In this document: positions 1 through 13,272 of the stretch, one piece after another
How positions within the stretch are numbered: position 1 is the first letter of the stretch
How the letters are laid out: every line of letters starts with the position of its first letter
Source: Rhynchosporium graminicola
Lineage: Eukaryota; Ascomycota; Leotiomycetes; Helotiales; Ploettnerulaceae
Assembly: GCA_900074885.1 (NCBI GenBank)
Contig: FJUW01000091.1
Coordinates: forward strand, 124,001 to 188,000
Length of the DNA: 64,000 nt
Direction of reading: 5' to 3'
The notes under the pieces: model-generated
Database searches by the model: none
What the model saw: the letters and a program-made list of their open reading frames with translations, nothing else
Told to the model about the DNA's origin: nothing
Program-made: the position numbers and the translations under genes

Positions 1-2957
1 AAGGAAGTCCTAGTCCTTCTTAATAAGATCTATAAGTACTTTAGCTACTATAAAGTAATTCTTAATAAATCTTCTATAGAAATTCGCGAATCCGAGGAAG
101 GATTATACTTCCTTTACGCTACCTAGTATTAGCTACGTAAGTACTGCCTTAACCTTAATCAGGTCTATTCGGACTCTATATTATCTGATAATAAATCCTA
201 AGAAGTAGATTTCTTCTTAGTAAAATTCGTATTTCTTTAGTTTAAGGAGTAGCTTAGCGCTCTTAAGTTTCTTAAGTACTTTATATACGTATTAAATATA
301 CTTAGTTTCTATCTTAGAGTAGATAAGTATATTATCTAAGTAAGCGATTACGAAAACGTCGAGGTATTTATATAATTAGTTATTAATTATCTATTAGTAC
401 GATATAAGTACGTTCGTAAGCCTAAATAGCATAACTTAGTATTTATATAAGCTATAGTATATTCTAAACGCTATTTTCTATTCTTCGCCGGGTTTTATCC
501 GTATAAGGTTATATACTCTAGTTAGTACTATAGAAAGGCCTTATTCTTAGGACTTTCCCGGAAAAGTTACTTATAATCCTTATACGCTACTAGTATTCGC
601 TTTAGTATAGAGGCCTAGGTTTAGTCCTCGTTAGTCGAGAGAGCTATATATAACTCGTCTCGCTTCGGGTCGTTATCTACTTATTTAAGTACCCTACGGT
701 CGCTTTTATACTAGTAATAGTTTATTATAATTCGCTCTTTCTACTAGTTAATAGTAGGGTTATAGAGTTTTAACTATAGTATACTAAGTACTAACTTATA
801 AGCGCTTAAGTTAATAATATTAAATTTAATATCTTTAGTATATCCTTTTAATATTTTCATATTTAACTAATCGGTTTAGAGAGTTATATATCTATTCTTA
901 TTTCCGATAGTATCTTTATCTAACGCGAATAGATAATATAAGAGTTCCTTCTTAACTAGTCTAAACCTATAGTTTACTATTATCCTATAATCTATAAAAT
1001 TACCTATAGCTCTAGAGTCTACTATAGCTCTAAGCGCTTATCCTCTGAAATAAACTATTAGGAATAGTTATTATCCCTTTCCTATTATATAAAGTTCTTT
1101 ATTATATAAGTTCCTAGGCTCTTTATAGTTACTTATCGATAGCCTTTTATCGCCGAGACCTTCTAGTTTTTTAATATCTCTAGAACTTCTAAGGCTATAT
1201 AGTAGATATTATTATTATCTTCCGTAAGCTAGAATACTAGTATCTGTTTCTAGGGCTAAAAGTCAGCGTTCTCCTTTCCTTTATAATAGATATTATATAA
1301 GTTAATCTAGTAGAACGATTATATAAGTATAGCATATTATAGGTAATTAATCTATAATATGTTATTCTTCTTTTCGATCTTTCGGAGTTTATCTTTTGCC
1401 TATTCTCGTAATCCTCTATAAACCGCTAGTCTTATTTATATAATTAGTATATAATCTATATTTTCTCTAATAATATCCTAGTATTACTTACTGCGTCTAA
1501 CCCCTTATTCGGTTTCGCTTAGTATATCCTTATATCCTTAGAGTATATAATAGATTCGTATTAATAAGTCTAAGTATACTTTCGCTAAGTCCTTCTAATA
1601 TTAGATAGCTTCTAACCTTATATTATCATAGGATAGCGATTTCTCAATAACTTCTATTATACTATTTTCGAAGATTTCCTTTACTTCGGTATAAGCTATC
1701 CTGATACTCTTCTTACTTATAGCGATAAGAAGTCGTATATATTCTTTAAAAGTGATTTCTAATCCGTTAGAGCTATATTCAGAAGGTATATTAGAACCGG
1801 GTCCTGAGTTCTCGACGTCGAGTCGATTTATAGTCTCGCGGAGTTCCTTCTTATTATCTAAGTTAATATTAATATAGTTATTATCTAATTCTAGTCCCTC
1901 TTAGATGTAGCTAGTATATAATATTATTAGTTTATTATAACTTCCTCTCTCTTAGATAGTAGCGTTAAGTTCTTATCGTAGTAGATAGCCCTAGGATCTT
2001 TTTCCTCCGCTTTAATTACTTTTATAGTTCCTTGCGAGATATTCTAGTTTTCTATAATTAAAATACGTACGATCTTATATATGTTTTATTCGCTACTATA
2101 GCGATAATTCTTTCTTATATATAGCGTCGAGTTCTATAGGGTCTCTATAGTCTCGTTTATTATAACTAGAGTAGTTAACCTTACCTCTGAATCCTCTTTC
2201 GCTTATTCGCTTATAGTTAGGGTCGAATTTTCCTTTTTTCTTTATACTACGTTTATACTAGTTATTACCGATTTTGTACGTAGCCTTAATAAGTTAGCTA
2301 AGGGTAGTGACTTTAGCTCTATAGCGTATAAGCTCGTCCTTAACGAAATCCTTAAGACCCTTTCGGTATACGTATATAAGTACTTCGTTACCCTATTCGG
2401 TATAAGTAGAATAGCGCTGAAAGTCCCTAGTATAAGCAGTTACTAACCCTTTCTATCGTAGAGCTTCGATAGCTCTCTCTGCCTCCTTCTGTTTATCTAT
2501 AACTCTAAAATTAGCTTTTAATTCTTTAAGGAATCTATCCTATATAATGAATATATCGATAGTAGTTTACTCGGCTTTATTAGCGTTAATAACTCCTTCT
2601 TTATTACTATTAATAAAGTAGTCCTCGAGAAACCCTTTAATCTAATTCAAGGCTTTACCTTCGAGCAGGGTGATTACCTAAAGGACTATCTCGGTATCGG
2701 ACTGAAAGCGGTCGCTATTGAATTTAATATAAAGTCGGAGTTAGAGTATAAATCCTTAAAGCTTATTACGTTCTCTTATAAAGGCTTTAATATTCTTATA
2801 TCGAATGTTCTTATCGATTTCTCCAACTAGAGTAATAAGTGTATCGATCCTTTTAGATATTAATAATAAAGTAGGTGCTCCCCGAGAGCTTCTTAAGATA
2901 AATATATCTTACTTGATCTGACGTATACGCTAGTACCTGTTAGTACGGTACTTAAAG
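1..2957 (-). mobile_element. Ty3/gypsy element D, internal region (RIP-degraded, partial)
   Basis: This is the 5' half (gag to reverse transcriptase) of an LTR retrotransposon read on the minus strand; the 3' half lies beyond the window start. A degenerate RT active-site motif of the form YLDNILIYS reads on the minus strand at about 310-345, aligned with the same motif in element A near 10477-10515. Gag-like sequence runs toward 2950, where the 5' LTR begins. No frame is intact: TAG and TAA stops are dense and nearly every CpA is TpA, as expected after RIP. Element D sits inside A', because A' pol sequence resumes right after the end of the D LTR at 17003. The gag/pol boundary is not resolved. 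Confidence 0.8.
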
Positions 2958-3088
2958 TGTAACGTATAGTAGGGCGTGGTATTCGTTCTAGAGTACGAAA
3001 GAGGTTAGTTAGGTAGGCAGGGACGCTATTACTAGATTAAGTCTAGTAATCTTTATAAGTTACTAAGTATAGGTAAGATACTATATTT
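2958..3088 (-). repeat. LTR of element D, first part
   Basis: The LTR starts with TGTAACG at 2958 and is cut by the LINE after 3088. It continues after the LINE and ends in TTATAACA at 17002, giving about 372 bp in total. The 12 bases GATACTATATTT at 3077-3088 recur at 16750-16761 right after the LINE poly(A). They are the LINE target-site duplication and prove that the two parts were once contiguous. Confidence 0.85.
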
Positions 3089-3879
3089 TAAAAACACTAA
3101 CACCACGAAGAATCAAATTTTTGGAATAATGTTAAATCAATATTGGATTTGTAACTAGTACCTTAGTCAGTTTACTAGTACCTTGGTTAGTTTACTAGTA
3201 CCTTGGTTAGTTTTACCTGCATTGGCATACACACCCTGTACCTTATCAGTACATGGTCTTAGTACCTGGTTCAGTACCTTACCCATGTACCTTATTGTAC
3301 CTGGCACCTACACCCTGTATCTTATCAGCAGCCTGTACCCTGCATACTCTATTAGAGTTACCATAAAGGTTCTCGATAGAGTTCTACTACTCTCTAGTAC
3401 GTATATCGTACTTCTAGAGGTTTCTACTAACGTACTACTGACATAGTATAATTCTACAGTATACGTGTCTTCTTCTATAGAGTTCTGTATTACGTAGTAT
3501 AGAATATTCTAGAGAGCTCACATAGCTATATAAGTAGCTAGAATCTCTCCTGTAGTTAGCTCTCTTCAAGCAATCAAAGCAAGTTAAATTGATCACCTAT
3601 TATTCTGTTATTCTGACCTTTAGCCGATTTCCACCCTTAATTTTCACAATTAACGCGTCGTACGATATCGCCGATACTCGGAATCGATTCCTTAAGGCTT
3701 ATTACCTTAATAGTACCGATACTAGGTCTAGCGTGGCCGTCTATTGGTAAGAAGGATACTAACCGACGTGTTCATAGTTAAAATATCCTTAGAGAAGCGC
3801 GATAACTTAAGGTTATATGCTCTCACAGGGGAAAGAAGAAGTCTAGAATCCTTTACGTATAATCCCTTGCGTTTCTAGA
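3089..3879 (+). other. LINE 5' UTR with short tandem repeats and weak RIP
   Basis: This is the untranslated leader before ORF1. About 3153-3211 carries three near-perfect copies of a 20-bp unit (core TTACTAGTACCTTGGTTAG), followed by further TACCTTA/GTACC-rich variants to about 3340. The stretch from about 3100 to 3360 keeps many CpA and TpG dinucleotides, unlike the ORFs downstream. An 87-codon open frame at 3183-3446 lies here and looks like a by-product of the repeats. Internal promoters of LINEs usually sit in such leaders; that role is inferred. Confidence 0.6.
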
Positions 3880-5704
3880 CTCTCTGATTATTTATCATAA
3901 AGCTACAGAGGCCTAAGGGGGCTAGGACGCGCTTTAGGAGGCGATCTAATAACTGAAGCTCGATAGCGCGGTATAATATAAGTAGTAAACCGCGGTATTA
4001 TATAAACTTATAAGTAGAGGAACTATACTAGCTGGAGTACTAGGATATAATAGTATACAGGAGAAGGGGACTAGGACGTAGGTAAAGGTCGCCGCCGCCG
4101 GAATCGCGAAGAGGAACGAAATAGTTAACGTATCCTTAATAATATCTACCGCGAGAGCCTTATAACTTAATAGTATTACTACTAGGGAGATACGCCTCGC
4201 TATTAATAGCGAGACTACGAAATCACTCCTTAGAGCATAAGAGAAGCCTAACGAATATATTGTTAAGTAATCTAATATCGCTATCACTAGCGTACTAGGC
4301 GAATATACTAGCTACGATCATAATAACAGCGTACGTACTACCGCGTCCCTACTAGCTATAATAATAACGAAATAGATCGAGTCTGCGAGACTAATAAGCA
4401 GTAGAGATATATTTCTATATACTGGAAACGCGATAGTAGTAGAGAGGCTAGTATACTATAGGAACTAGTAGCAGGGTAAGCTAGGTAAAGGAGTAGAAGT
4501 TATAATGCTAAGCTAGAGAGTAATAGTATCTAATATACCTATTAAAAGTATTAATATAAATGACTAGCAGAAGACGATTAATTCGCTATACTATAATAAT
4601 ATAGGGCTCATTAGAAGCGCCGACGAAATCAAGAGAGTTATATAGCTCTCGAAGGCGAAAGCCGGAAAGTCTTATAATATAATCATAATGGATTTCTATA
4701 AGGTGGAGACAGCGAACGCCTGTATCGAAGCACGCCGAATTATATAAGAAGGAGCTCTAAAGGCCACTTAGCAATTTAGCTAGAGAGTATAAATCGTATA
4801 GTACTTTAACTACTACAGCTTCGATCATATAGCCAGAATATATTAAGCAGACCGGAAGTGCGGTTTCTATAGTTCGAAAGAGTACCCTACGAAAGAGCAC
4901 TTAGAACCTAGTAACTTATAAAATCATAAGTATAATAACTATAAGGGGAAGTACCCCGCCTTCTAGAGAGAGTATAAATAGCGCTAGAGAGCAGCAGATA
5001 GAGTCTCGGCCGAAAGAAAGAGGCTCCAGATAGAGCTATTATTCCTTATAGTACTAATCTTAACTCCTTTAGTATCAGAACGAGGATTAAGGTAATCTAC
5101 TCCTCTACCCTCTACTCCTGATAATAATAGAATAGATATTATCGAAGATATAGCGGACCTCCTAGCGCTACTAGATAGCGATAATATAGACTTCGACGCT
5201 ATAATTAAGATAATATTATTAATCTTCGGGGTATAGCTATAACTATAGACCCCTAAATATATACGGTTCGCTATACTATCCCTAGAGTATATAGAGAATA
5301 TGTTCGGAGTAATATTTAAGCCGACCGAAAGAGCGAGAGCTATTAAAAGTGTAGTAAGGAAAATCCAGAGCTCCCTACTCAAACTAACCGAAGATAGTAA
5401 TACTAGTAATAGCTATATAGTAGTACGAGGTATAAAAAGAGCCCCGAAGAAGAACTATAAGGTATTAATAAGTAGCGTTAAGTTAGCCCGAATAACCGAG
5501 TCCGGTAGACAGAAAAATCTGGATAAGGAGATCGATCGAATAATTATATACGAGGCAGTAATAGTAGCTCCTATAGTAGACTGTACTAGTACCGGATCAG
5601 GCGCCGAATCCAATATAATCGGATCCGTTGTATTAAGCTTATTATCGAGCTTATCGTTAGCAGCTACTGCCTTTACTATCGGAGGAGTAGTTATACGGCT
5701 ATAG
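3880..5704 (+). pseudogene. LINE ORF1 (gag-like, CCHC zinc knuckles), RIP-killed
   Basis: One reading frame (codons starting at positions such as 3956, 4859 and 5300) can be followed for about 600 codons, broken only by TAG/TAA stops where Gln or Trp is likely. ORF1 proteins of Tad-type LINEs bind RNA and form the ribonucleoprotein particle. At about 4798-4980 a series of CX2CX4HX4C-like knuckles is readable, with several Cys changed to Tyr (TGC to TAC/TAT); a KCGFYSSKEYPTKEH stretch shows the spacing. The final 134 codons (5300-5704) are fully open, ending at TAG 5702. The start is not certain; coding-like sequence begins near 3880. Confidence 0.75.
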
Positions 5705-7027
5705 TCTTCATAGGCCTCTAAATGAGTATATAATAATACTTAATACTTTCTATTCTATAGTATAATATGCAGAAGTTATACGATATAATAAACCTGCTTA
5801 TAAGGAACGAGAAAACCTGGATATATGATATTATTATAATATAGGAGCTATAGCTAAACTTATGCGACGAAAAAGCTACTTATAACTTATCTTAAGGCAG
5901 ATTTAACGTATACTTTAGTAACGCTGAAAGGCCTCTAGTAGGTTTCTATATTAATAGCAAAATCAACCTGATATTACTAAAAGTGACCGGCTGGGGACTA
6001 TACTTATACTTAGTATATATTACTATTAAGATAGAAGAAGGAGATAAGGTAATTATAATATATAACGTATATAACTTATATAGTATAATATGGCCCTATC
6101 CGGAGGGGAGATAGGAAGGAGTCTCCTAAGAGAGTATCCTATTAGAGCTAGATTTAGCTCTAGGGAAGTTCAAAGATAATAGCTAGGTAGTTATCAGCGA
6201 CTTTAACTTCTACTACGAAGAATAGTTCGGGACCCTACTTCTACTAGAGAGCTCTATAATAATCTAGATACACGCTGAAGCAGCACGCGCTATAATAATC
6301 GAATATAACCTCGAACTTACTATACTATAGGGGGCAGTAACGAGACTAAGATCAGATATAAGGTTAGACCTAAAAGATATAATAATCGACTTAAGCTAGA
6401 GTAGCGAAATACTAGCTGAATAAGTCATAATATGCAAGATTATAGAGGACCTGGATATAGTATTAGACTATATGCTAGTCGAGATAGTCTTTATAATCGA
6501 CCACTCGAGGATAATAATTAAAGAAGCGTATAACTATCGCTCGATGAATACAGAGGAGTTTATTAAAACTCTTAAGATACTTATCTTATCTAAGGATAAG
6601 CTTAACGTAATTACTATAACGAATGACCTCGAGAGGATCATAGATAAGATAATTATAATAATATAGACTACTGCTAATAGCGCGACCTTACTTAAATAAT
6701 ATATACTAAGAATAGTCCCGGGATTTATACCGGAATATAGAGAAGTGATCGACGAAGTTACCCGAAGAAAGCGTATATAGGAACGAGACTCCGCGACTGA
6801 ATACGATCGAGAGGAGTATACTAAAGTAAAGAGAGTAAGGAGGAAGGTGATCTCTCGCGTATAGAGAGATATCTATAGAGAAAAAGTATTAAAGGTTACG
6901 GACGAAGCTAGACTATAGTCTCTTACTAAATAGACCTGATAGAGGGGTTCGAGAAAACTAGCGTTTACATTAGATATTAAGAAAGCTGATAGTACTATAG
7001 CAGATAATACATAAGAGAAGGCAGAAG

Positions 7028-7523
7028 TGTAACGTTCCCGGTTCTGACTAGTACGCGGTGTACAGGCTCGTCGGTTAGTATCAGCTATAAAGTAAAGTAA
7101 ACAAGAAGTTCGGTTCTTAATTGGAATTAAGACGTTATAAGCAGGTGTTAATTGCTATATGAATTTAAGCACGAAGCTCCTATCTAATAGCAGAAGTGCT
7201 AGTCTTATATAGAACCTTCGTTCCCTTATGCTAGCTGTGCAAGACCGTCTTATAGAGCGCGTAAGCTCTCGCGACTTGTCTAGCAGTCTAGTATATCACG
7301 TGATCCTAGATCACCTATAGCTATAATATTATTATTACTTTAATACAGGTAGACGTATAGTACTACTCGCTAGTTTATACTATAACCGTGTTAATACCTT
7401 TCCTCTAATAGTACTAACTCTTTTCTAGTATAAAAACTCGTCTAGTATATACTACTAGGTAGTACTATCAGTATTCTAGTGCTAGGACGGTTTTAGTACT
7501 AAGAACTATACTAGTTCGTAACA
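7028..7523 (-). repeat. 3' LTR of element A
   Basis: This 496-bp repeat starts TGTAACG and ends GTAACA. It matches 13273-13768 over its full length, and most differences are of TpG/CpA to TpA type. It is preceded by the AGAAG target duplication. Confidence 0.95.
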
Positions 7524-7612
7524 CTATCCCCCTTCTGTCTTAGCGTATCCCTACGCTTAAGTACGCCTAAGGAAATATCGACGACTGCCTATAGCTATCT
7601 CCTTCTTTTATT

Positions 7613-8164
7613 ATGCCCCCCGAACGCTCAACGAAACGAGTTAATCATATTATACTTAGAAGATAAATAGAACTAAGTAGTAGAATCATAGTACTATATA
7701 CTAGATATAAAAAGGCGGAATATAAAGAGTATATATCGCCTCGCGATCCTAAACTAACTAGATATAGTCGTTACGCCCGACTAAATAAATCCTGCGATAT
7801 TCGTATAAGGAACCGAATACCTGTAGCTTCCGAATAGGAGAGTCTAGATTCCCAAATCGAGAAACTAGAGGATAAGGAAGACTCGGCTATAGCCGAGTTC
7901 TATACGCGAATTATAAGGTTAAAGAAACAGAAACGTTTCTTATACGAAAGGTAGCAAAAGATAATCGCTACTAGTTTGAATTCGATAGCTGAGCTCGATG
8001 CTCTTAAAGCTCTAGAGAAGGAAGAAAAAGAGAAACAGGAAAGAGAGAGAGTACCTAACGACGCTAAGTTAGCGGGCACAGAACCCTCTAGTTCCGATAT
8101 CCCTATTGACCCCTCGTTCGACCTGACAGTCGACCTTCCTTTTAACCCTACTAACTCGCTCTAG
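7613..8164 (+). pseudogene. Antisense accessory ORF of chromovirus A (CX2CX6C-like motif plus coiled coil)
   Basis: This plus-strand frame of 184 codons starts at ATG 7613 and ends at TAG 8162, opposite to gag-pol and between pol and the 3' LTR. Only three internal stops interrupt it (codons 18, 75, 114), each of RIP type (TAA or TAG where Gln or Trp fits). Codons 51-61 read YSRYARLNKSC; with TGT/TGC before RIP the two Tyr would be Cys, giving a CX2CX6C pattern like half of a Zn2Cys6 cluster. Residues about 78-147 are Glu/Lys/Leu rich (RLKKQKRFLYER, then KALEKEEKEKQERER), a likely coiled coil, followed by a Pro/Asp/Phe-rich tail. The last 62 codons (7976-8164) remain open. Function unknown. 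Similar short Cys-motif plus coiled-coil hypothetical proteins are, from memory, common in fungal genomes. Confidence 0.65.
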
Positions 8165-8199
8165 GCAGATCTGGGTTTTATCGATAGAAATTAGCTAGT

Positions 8200-11100
8200 A
8201 ACACTAGGCAGTAAAAGCTTAACTTAGGTTCCTATATATTTTCCGAATATAAGTAGTTCTTCTATTTCACTAGGTATCTAATAATACCTTGTTTATACTA
8301 ATAGTCTAGTAGTTCTTCTATATCGTATTCTACGAGTAAGTTAACTAGTTCAATATATATCTTCGGGGCTAGTAGTGCTCCCGGTAGTGCTTTTTTTAAT
8401 AAGGATATATAGAATATCAGGAATATTTTCTTTATTATAGCTAGTAGCTAGAGTTTATAATTTAAAGGTCCTTTAATACGTTTAATTTTAAAAGGTCCAA
8501 GTTTCTTATAGTCTAGCTTATCGCTTAGTCTCTATATATTAATGTTTTTCCGTAGAAAGTAAACCCTATCCCCCTCTTATAGCGTTAGCTCCTAACTATA
8601 ATTCTTATTATAGTAGTGCGTATTCTTCTCTACTATAAACTAGAGTTCCTCTGCGAGTTCCTTATAGAGGTCCTAGATATTCCGGACCTAGATACGAGCT
8701 ATATTATTATCCTTAACTATTAAGTTAGGTTCTCTATAAGCGATAGGTTCGTAACTATAATTCGCGAAGAATAGTATAACTTTTATTATTTCCGTAGTCG
8801 AGCTATTATATATAAATTCTGCTAATAGTAGTAGTTCTACCTAATTGTTTTATTAATAGTTAATATAGTAGCGTAAGTATACTTCAACTACTTAGTTTAT
8901 TCTTTTATTTCCTCTATTAGTCTGAGGATAGAAAGCTATTAATAGTTTCCGTTTAGTTCCTAGGAACTTTATTAAAGTATTCTAGAACTTTAATATAAAT
9001 AACTTATCTCGATCTGATACGATTTCTTCGGGTATTTCGTGCTTAGAGACTACCTCCTTAAGGTATACTTATACTAAGTATTCGGCCGTAAGAGTAGATA
9101 AGACTAGTACTAAGATCATATACTTAGTAAGTCTTTCTATAATAATAAGTATTATATTATAGCTAACTCCCGTGACCGGGTCCTTCGATAGTAGCAATAG
9201 CCCTATAAAGTCCTATGATATCGATTTCCAAGATATTAGTAATATTAGTACTATGATTATCTGCCTATAAGGTATATATCAGGAAGACTTATTCCTGATA
9301 TAAGTATTATAGTTAGCTAGTACTTCTTTAATTACTTAGCGGAGTCCTTCCGACTAGTAGTTTCTTGAAATCCTTAGATATGTTCTTCGTATCCCTTAGT
9401 ATCTATACGCGGGAAGCTCGTATTATTCTTTAACGTATACTTCTACTAAGCTTAGCGGAAGCTAAACTTTCCCGTTGACTCGCATAATACTATTCTTAAT
9501 TATATTCCTTATAACAGGTTCCTCAGTCTTATCTAAGGATATTCTGTCTTTCTTCTAGGCTTCCTTTAAGGCGTTATACTAAGGTCCCTTGATTTCTTAC
9601 TTAATTATAGTAGCTTCTCGGACGTTAATAACTATATCTCTATTATCTAGCTATTTAAGTAGGGCGGTCTTATTATAGACCTTATTATCCTTATAACCTA
9701 GTAATCTACTTAGAGTATCTGCTCGTGTATTATCTTTTCCTTATATATACTTAATAACTAGGTCAAAAGAGGCGAGTTCCTCTAACTATCGAGCTAATTA
9801 ACGATTATCTAAGACCTTAGTAGTTATAAAGGTTCGGAGATTCATATAGTTAGTATAGACGATAACTAGGAACTTAGCTCCTTATAAGTATATTTTCTAG
9901 TGTTTAAATGCTTTAACGATCGCTATAAGTTCTTTCTTATAGATATTATAATTCTGTTCGGCCGGAGATATTTTCTCTGAAAAGTAAGCGACTAAGTATA
10001 GTTATCTTTCGTTATCTCGCTATAAGTGTACTGCGCCGGTATAAGTATCAGAGGTATCTATTTCTATTATACTTTCCTTCTCTTTATCGAAACTATATAG
10101 GATTAGTTCTTTTATGAATTCTTTCTTAATTCTCTAAAAAGATTCTTTATACTAGCTAATCTAGGTGAAAGAAACGCTTTTCCTTATTAAGCTCGTAAGT
10201 AGTTTAGTAATCTTAGAATAGTTTCTAATAAACTATTAGTAGAAGTTAGCGAAACCTAACTATAATTATATATCCTTAACGTTCTTTAGTAATTCCTATT
10301 CTTTCACGGCTCTGATTTTCTCTAGGTTAATACTTATCTCTCCCGGGCGAATAATATATCTTAGGAAAGTGACTTACTTAACTAAGAATTCATATTTCGA
10401 TATCTTTAGTCTAGAATCTACTTTACGTAGTACTTCTATAACTTAGGTAACGTAGCCCTAGTGTGCCTCGATAGTTTCCGAGTATACTAGGATATTATCT
10501 AGGTAGTATATAGCGAATTTCCTAATGAAATCTTTAAGAATATTATTATTTTATCTCTAATATATAGCTAGGGTATTAGTTAAGCCGAATAGTATTACTA
10601 TATATTCCTATAGCCCTAAGGGTAATACGAAAGTAGTCTTCTACTCGTGTCCCTCCTTGATTCGGATCAAATTAAACGTATTACGTTAGTCTAACTTAGT
10701 ATATATCTTTACTTTAGCTAGCTTATCCCGCAGGTACTAAGTATTTAATAAAGGGTATATATCCCTTATTATCTTACTATTAATTATCTAATAGTCTCTA
10801 TAAAGTCTCCCTTTAGGATCTCTTACTTTCTTAACTACTAGTATATTAATAGTATAAAGTGACTTAGATTTCCGAATCTATCTTTTCTTTATACTTAACT
10901 CCTAATACTCCTTAAGCGTCCTTATAGTATTATAGTTATAGTAGCGAAGTTTCTTTGCGATAAGTATAAATCTATCCTTAAAGTTTATTTTATAATCCTA
11001 GGGTTTATACTTAAGTAGAGCTCTTATATCCTGCGGATCCTCGAATAATTTCGAGAACTTCTTATATAGTTCGAGTAGCTATTCCCGAATATTATCTATC

Positions 11101-13272
11101 TGACTAAGATAATTCCTAGGTTCTATCTGACTAGGAACTCGACTTAACTAGCTAGAGTCTATCGGCGTTATTATTAAGGAGGCAGCGCTAGCCTTTCTTT
11201 TGCTAGCTAGTTAACTGCGTTTATATTTATAGTTACTAAACGTGACTTTCTTAGTTACCTAATCTACGCTAGGATTATAGTTATATAGCTATAACGTTCC
11301 TAATACGATATCGTATCGTCTAGTAAGTATAATATTAAAGTAAAGCGTTTCTTCGTATTTATTAATAACTATCTTTATTCCTCTTATCCTTCTGCGGACT
11401 TATCTATCTAATCCGGCGCCTTTTCTATCTAATAAAGTAAAGCGATATAGTTTCAGGTTAATAGTAGTAGGAATATTCTATTTCTCGATAAAAGCTAAGT
11501 TTATAAAGCGTCTTATAGCTCCTAAATCGATAAGTGCTTTTATCTTAATACTATCTACTATAACCGGTAAGATTAACTAATCGAACTCTCTAGTAGCAGT
11601 AAGCTCTAGGTATAGTAGTTCTATTACAGAGTAATCACGTGCTTCTTTAATGATTCTTCTTGTTATTTCGTCTAACTAGGTCCTAAGGCCGGGTTCGTAG
11701 GTAATCAGAGTATAAGGTATATAGTAATAGAGATTAACCTGCCTATAAATCGGATCTAGTACTATTCTTTAATAGGTAGCTAGTTCTAACGGGTACTATC
11801 TTCTCTACTAATAATATTCCCCTCCTGTTTCCTCGGTGATAGCTTAAGTATCTTTAATTTAAAGGAACTAATCTAATTATTCGAATTCTTTTAGTTCTAG
11901 TTCTCCTTCGAGGTTAGCCACATAACGATCTAGTCGTTCCTCGACATCCCCGGTATTAACTTAGAACATAATAGTAGTAGTATCGCAGTAGGTAACGATA
12001 TAGTCTATACCCGGGTTAAGTATATTATAAGTTCGGTAATATTCTATAAAATCGGACTTAGTTCTATTATAAACTTATATTCTTCTTCTATTATTATGAT
12101 TTCGAAGAGTCCAGTTTTCGTTATTATACGGAAGATTATCGTGCAGATAGTTACTTTTATCTATAATACTCTAGCTTTCTTAGTCTTCGTCTAGAAGTTC
12201 AATTAAGTTCTCTTCGAATTCTTTACTAGATTCATAGGCTATAAAGTCCTATAAGCTCTATTCTGCGCTAGAAGCTTCTCGGTAATCTAGCTTCCTTTCG
12301 GCTAGTCCGAACTCTCTCTTAGGTTTATTCTAGGGTTTCCTTTCCTGTTTCTTCTTCTGAGAATAATTATAGGTAAGGTATCCTAGCTTACTATACGTAT
12401 AGTATAAGCCCTTCTCTTAGCGTTTATCTTTCTTAGCTTAGCCCTTAGATCCTCTTTCTACTCTATCTATTTCTATCGGATTATAGTAGTTATATTTATT
12501 ATTCGGGTAAGGTTAGAAATTTCCCTGATATTTACTATATCGTTATAGAAATTAAGGTTTCTAGAAGTAAATAGGAGTAAAGTATCCTCCTTTTTCTTTC
12601 GCTCGTTCCTAGATTTATTTATTAATAGTAGTAAACGATTTAATTAGGTCTTCTAAGTTATCTAGTTTATCGGTCCTAGAAAGCTTATCCTTAATATAGT
12701 CCTTAAGGCCCCGGTAGTATTAGGCTCTTAATCTACTGTCTATCTAGTCTAATTGCATAGAGTAGCAGTAGAACTCAGTAGTATATTCGTAAACAGATCC
12801 TCGCTATCGAATTCCGAGCAGGTACTTCTTAGCTTATTCTTTCTTATTAGGGTCTCTAAAGACTCCTTTAATAGCCGTAGTGAAGCCTGCGACGGTTCGA
12901 AAGATAACTCGACTCTTTTCGGTTATAGTAATAGAATAAGCCCCGGTTAGGTATCGATTAACTAAGTAATCACTTAAGGCCGGTTCGATCCAGTAGGCTG
13001 CGGTATTATAGAGGAACGAGGTAATCTATAGTACTTTAAGGGAATCTGCTTCGAACTTATCTCCGTTGAAAGCGAGATATATTTAGTACTAAAGGATAAA
13101 TTAACCTAAGTTATTGCGGTTTCTATAATAAGTGTTAGGCAAGTTAACTCGGGGTAGAGTAACTTTATTAATCTTTTCCGTCTTACTAACTTAGGATCCT
13201 TCTCCTATAACTAATCCTTCTTTAGGAGCTATTTCGTTCTTACTAATAATACTTTAAGTGAAGTGCTTAAAG
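8200..13272 (-). pseudogene. gag-pol of chromovirus A, RIP-killed
   Basis: Minus-strand landmarks, from 5' to 3': a zinc knuckle near 12420-12368 (CX2CX4HX4C with Cys to Tyr changes), an aspartic protease segment near 11545-11490, the RT active-site motif YLDNILVYS at about 10515-10477, RNase H to about 9800, integrase to about 8700, and a chromodomain at about 8345-8240 that reads as an IEELLDY helix, then RYLVK, then aromatic residues. The chromodomain is a histone-binding module that directs integration in chromoviruses. Every domain contains stop codons, so no product is expected. Confidence 0.85.

Noticed and set aside
3183..3446. 87-codon ORF in the LINE leader
   Set aside because: Generated by tandem repeats of the leader; its translation is low-complexity and it precedes ORF1 in a region expected to be untranslated.
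3946..5382. Minus-strand ORFs of 113 and 132 codons inside LINE ORF1
   Set aside because: The plus strand carries the coherent ORF1 frame with zinc knuckles through both; the minus ORFs are shadows.
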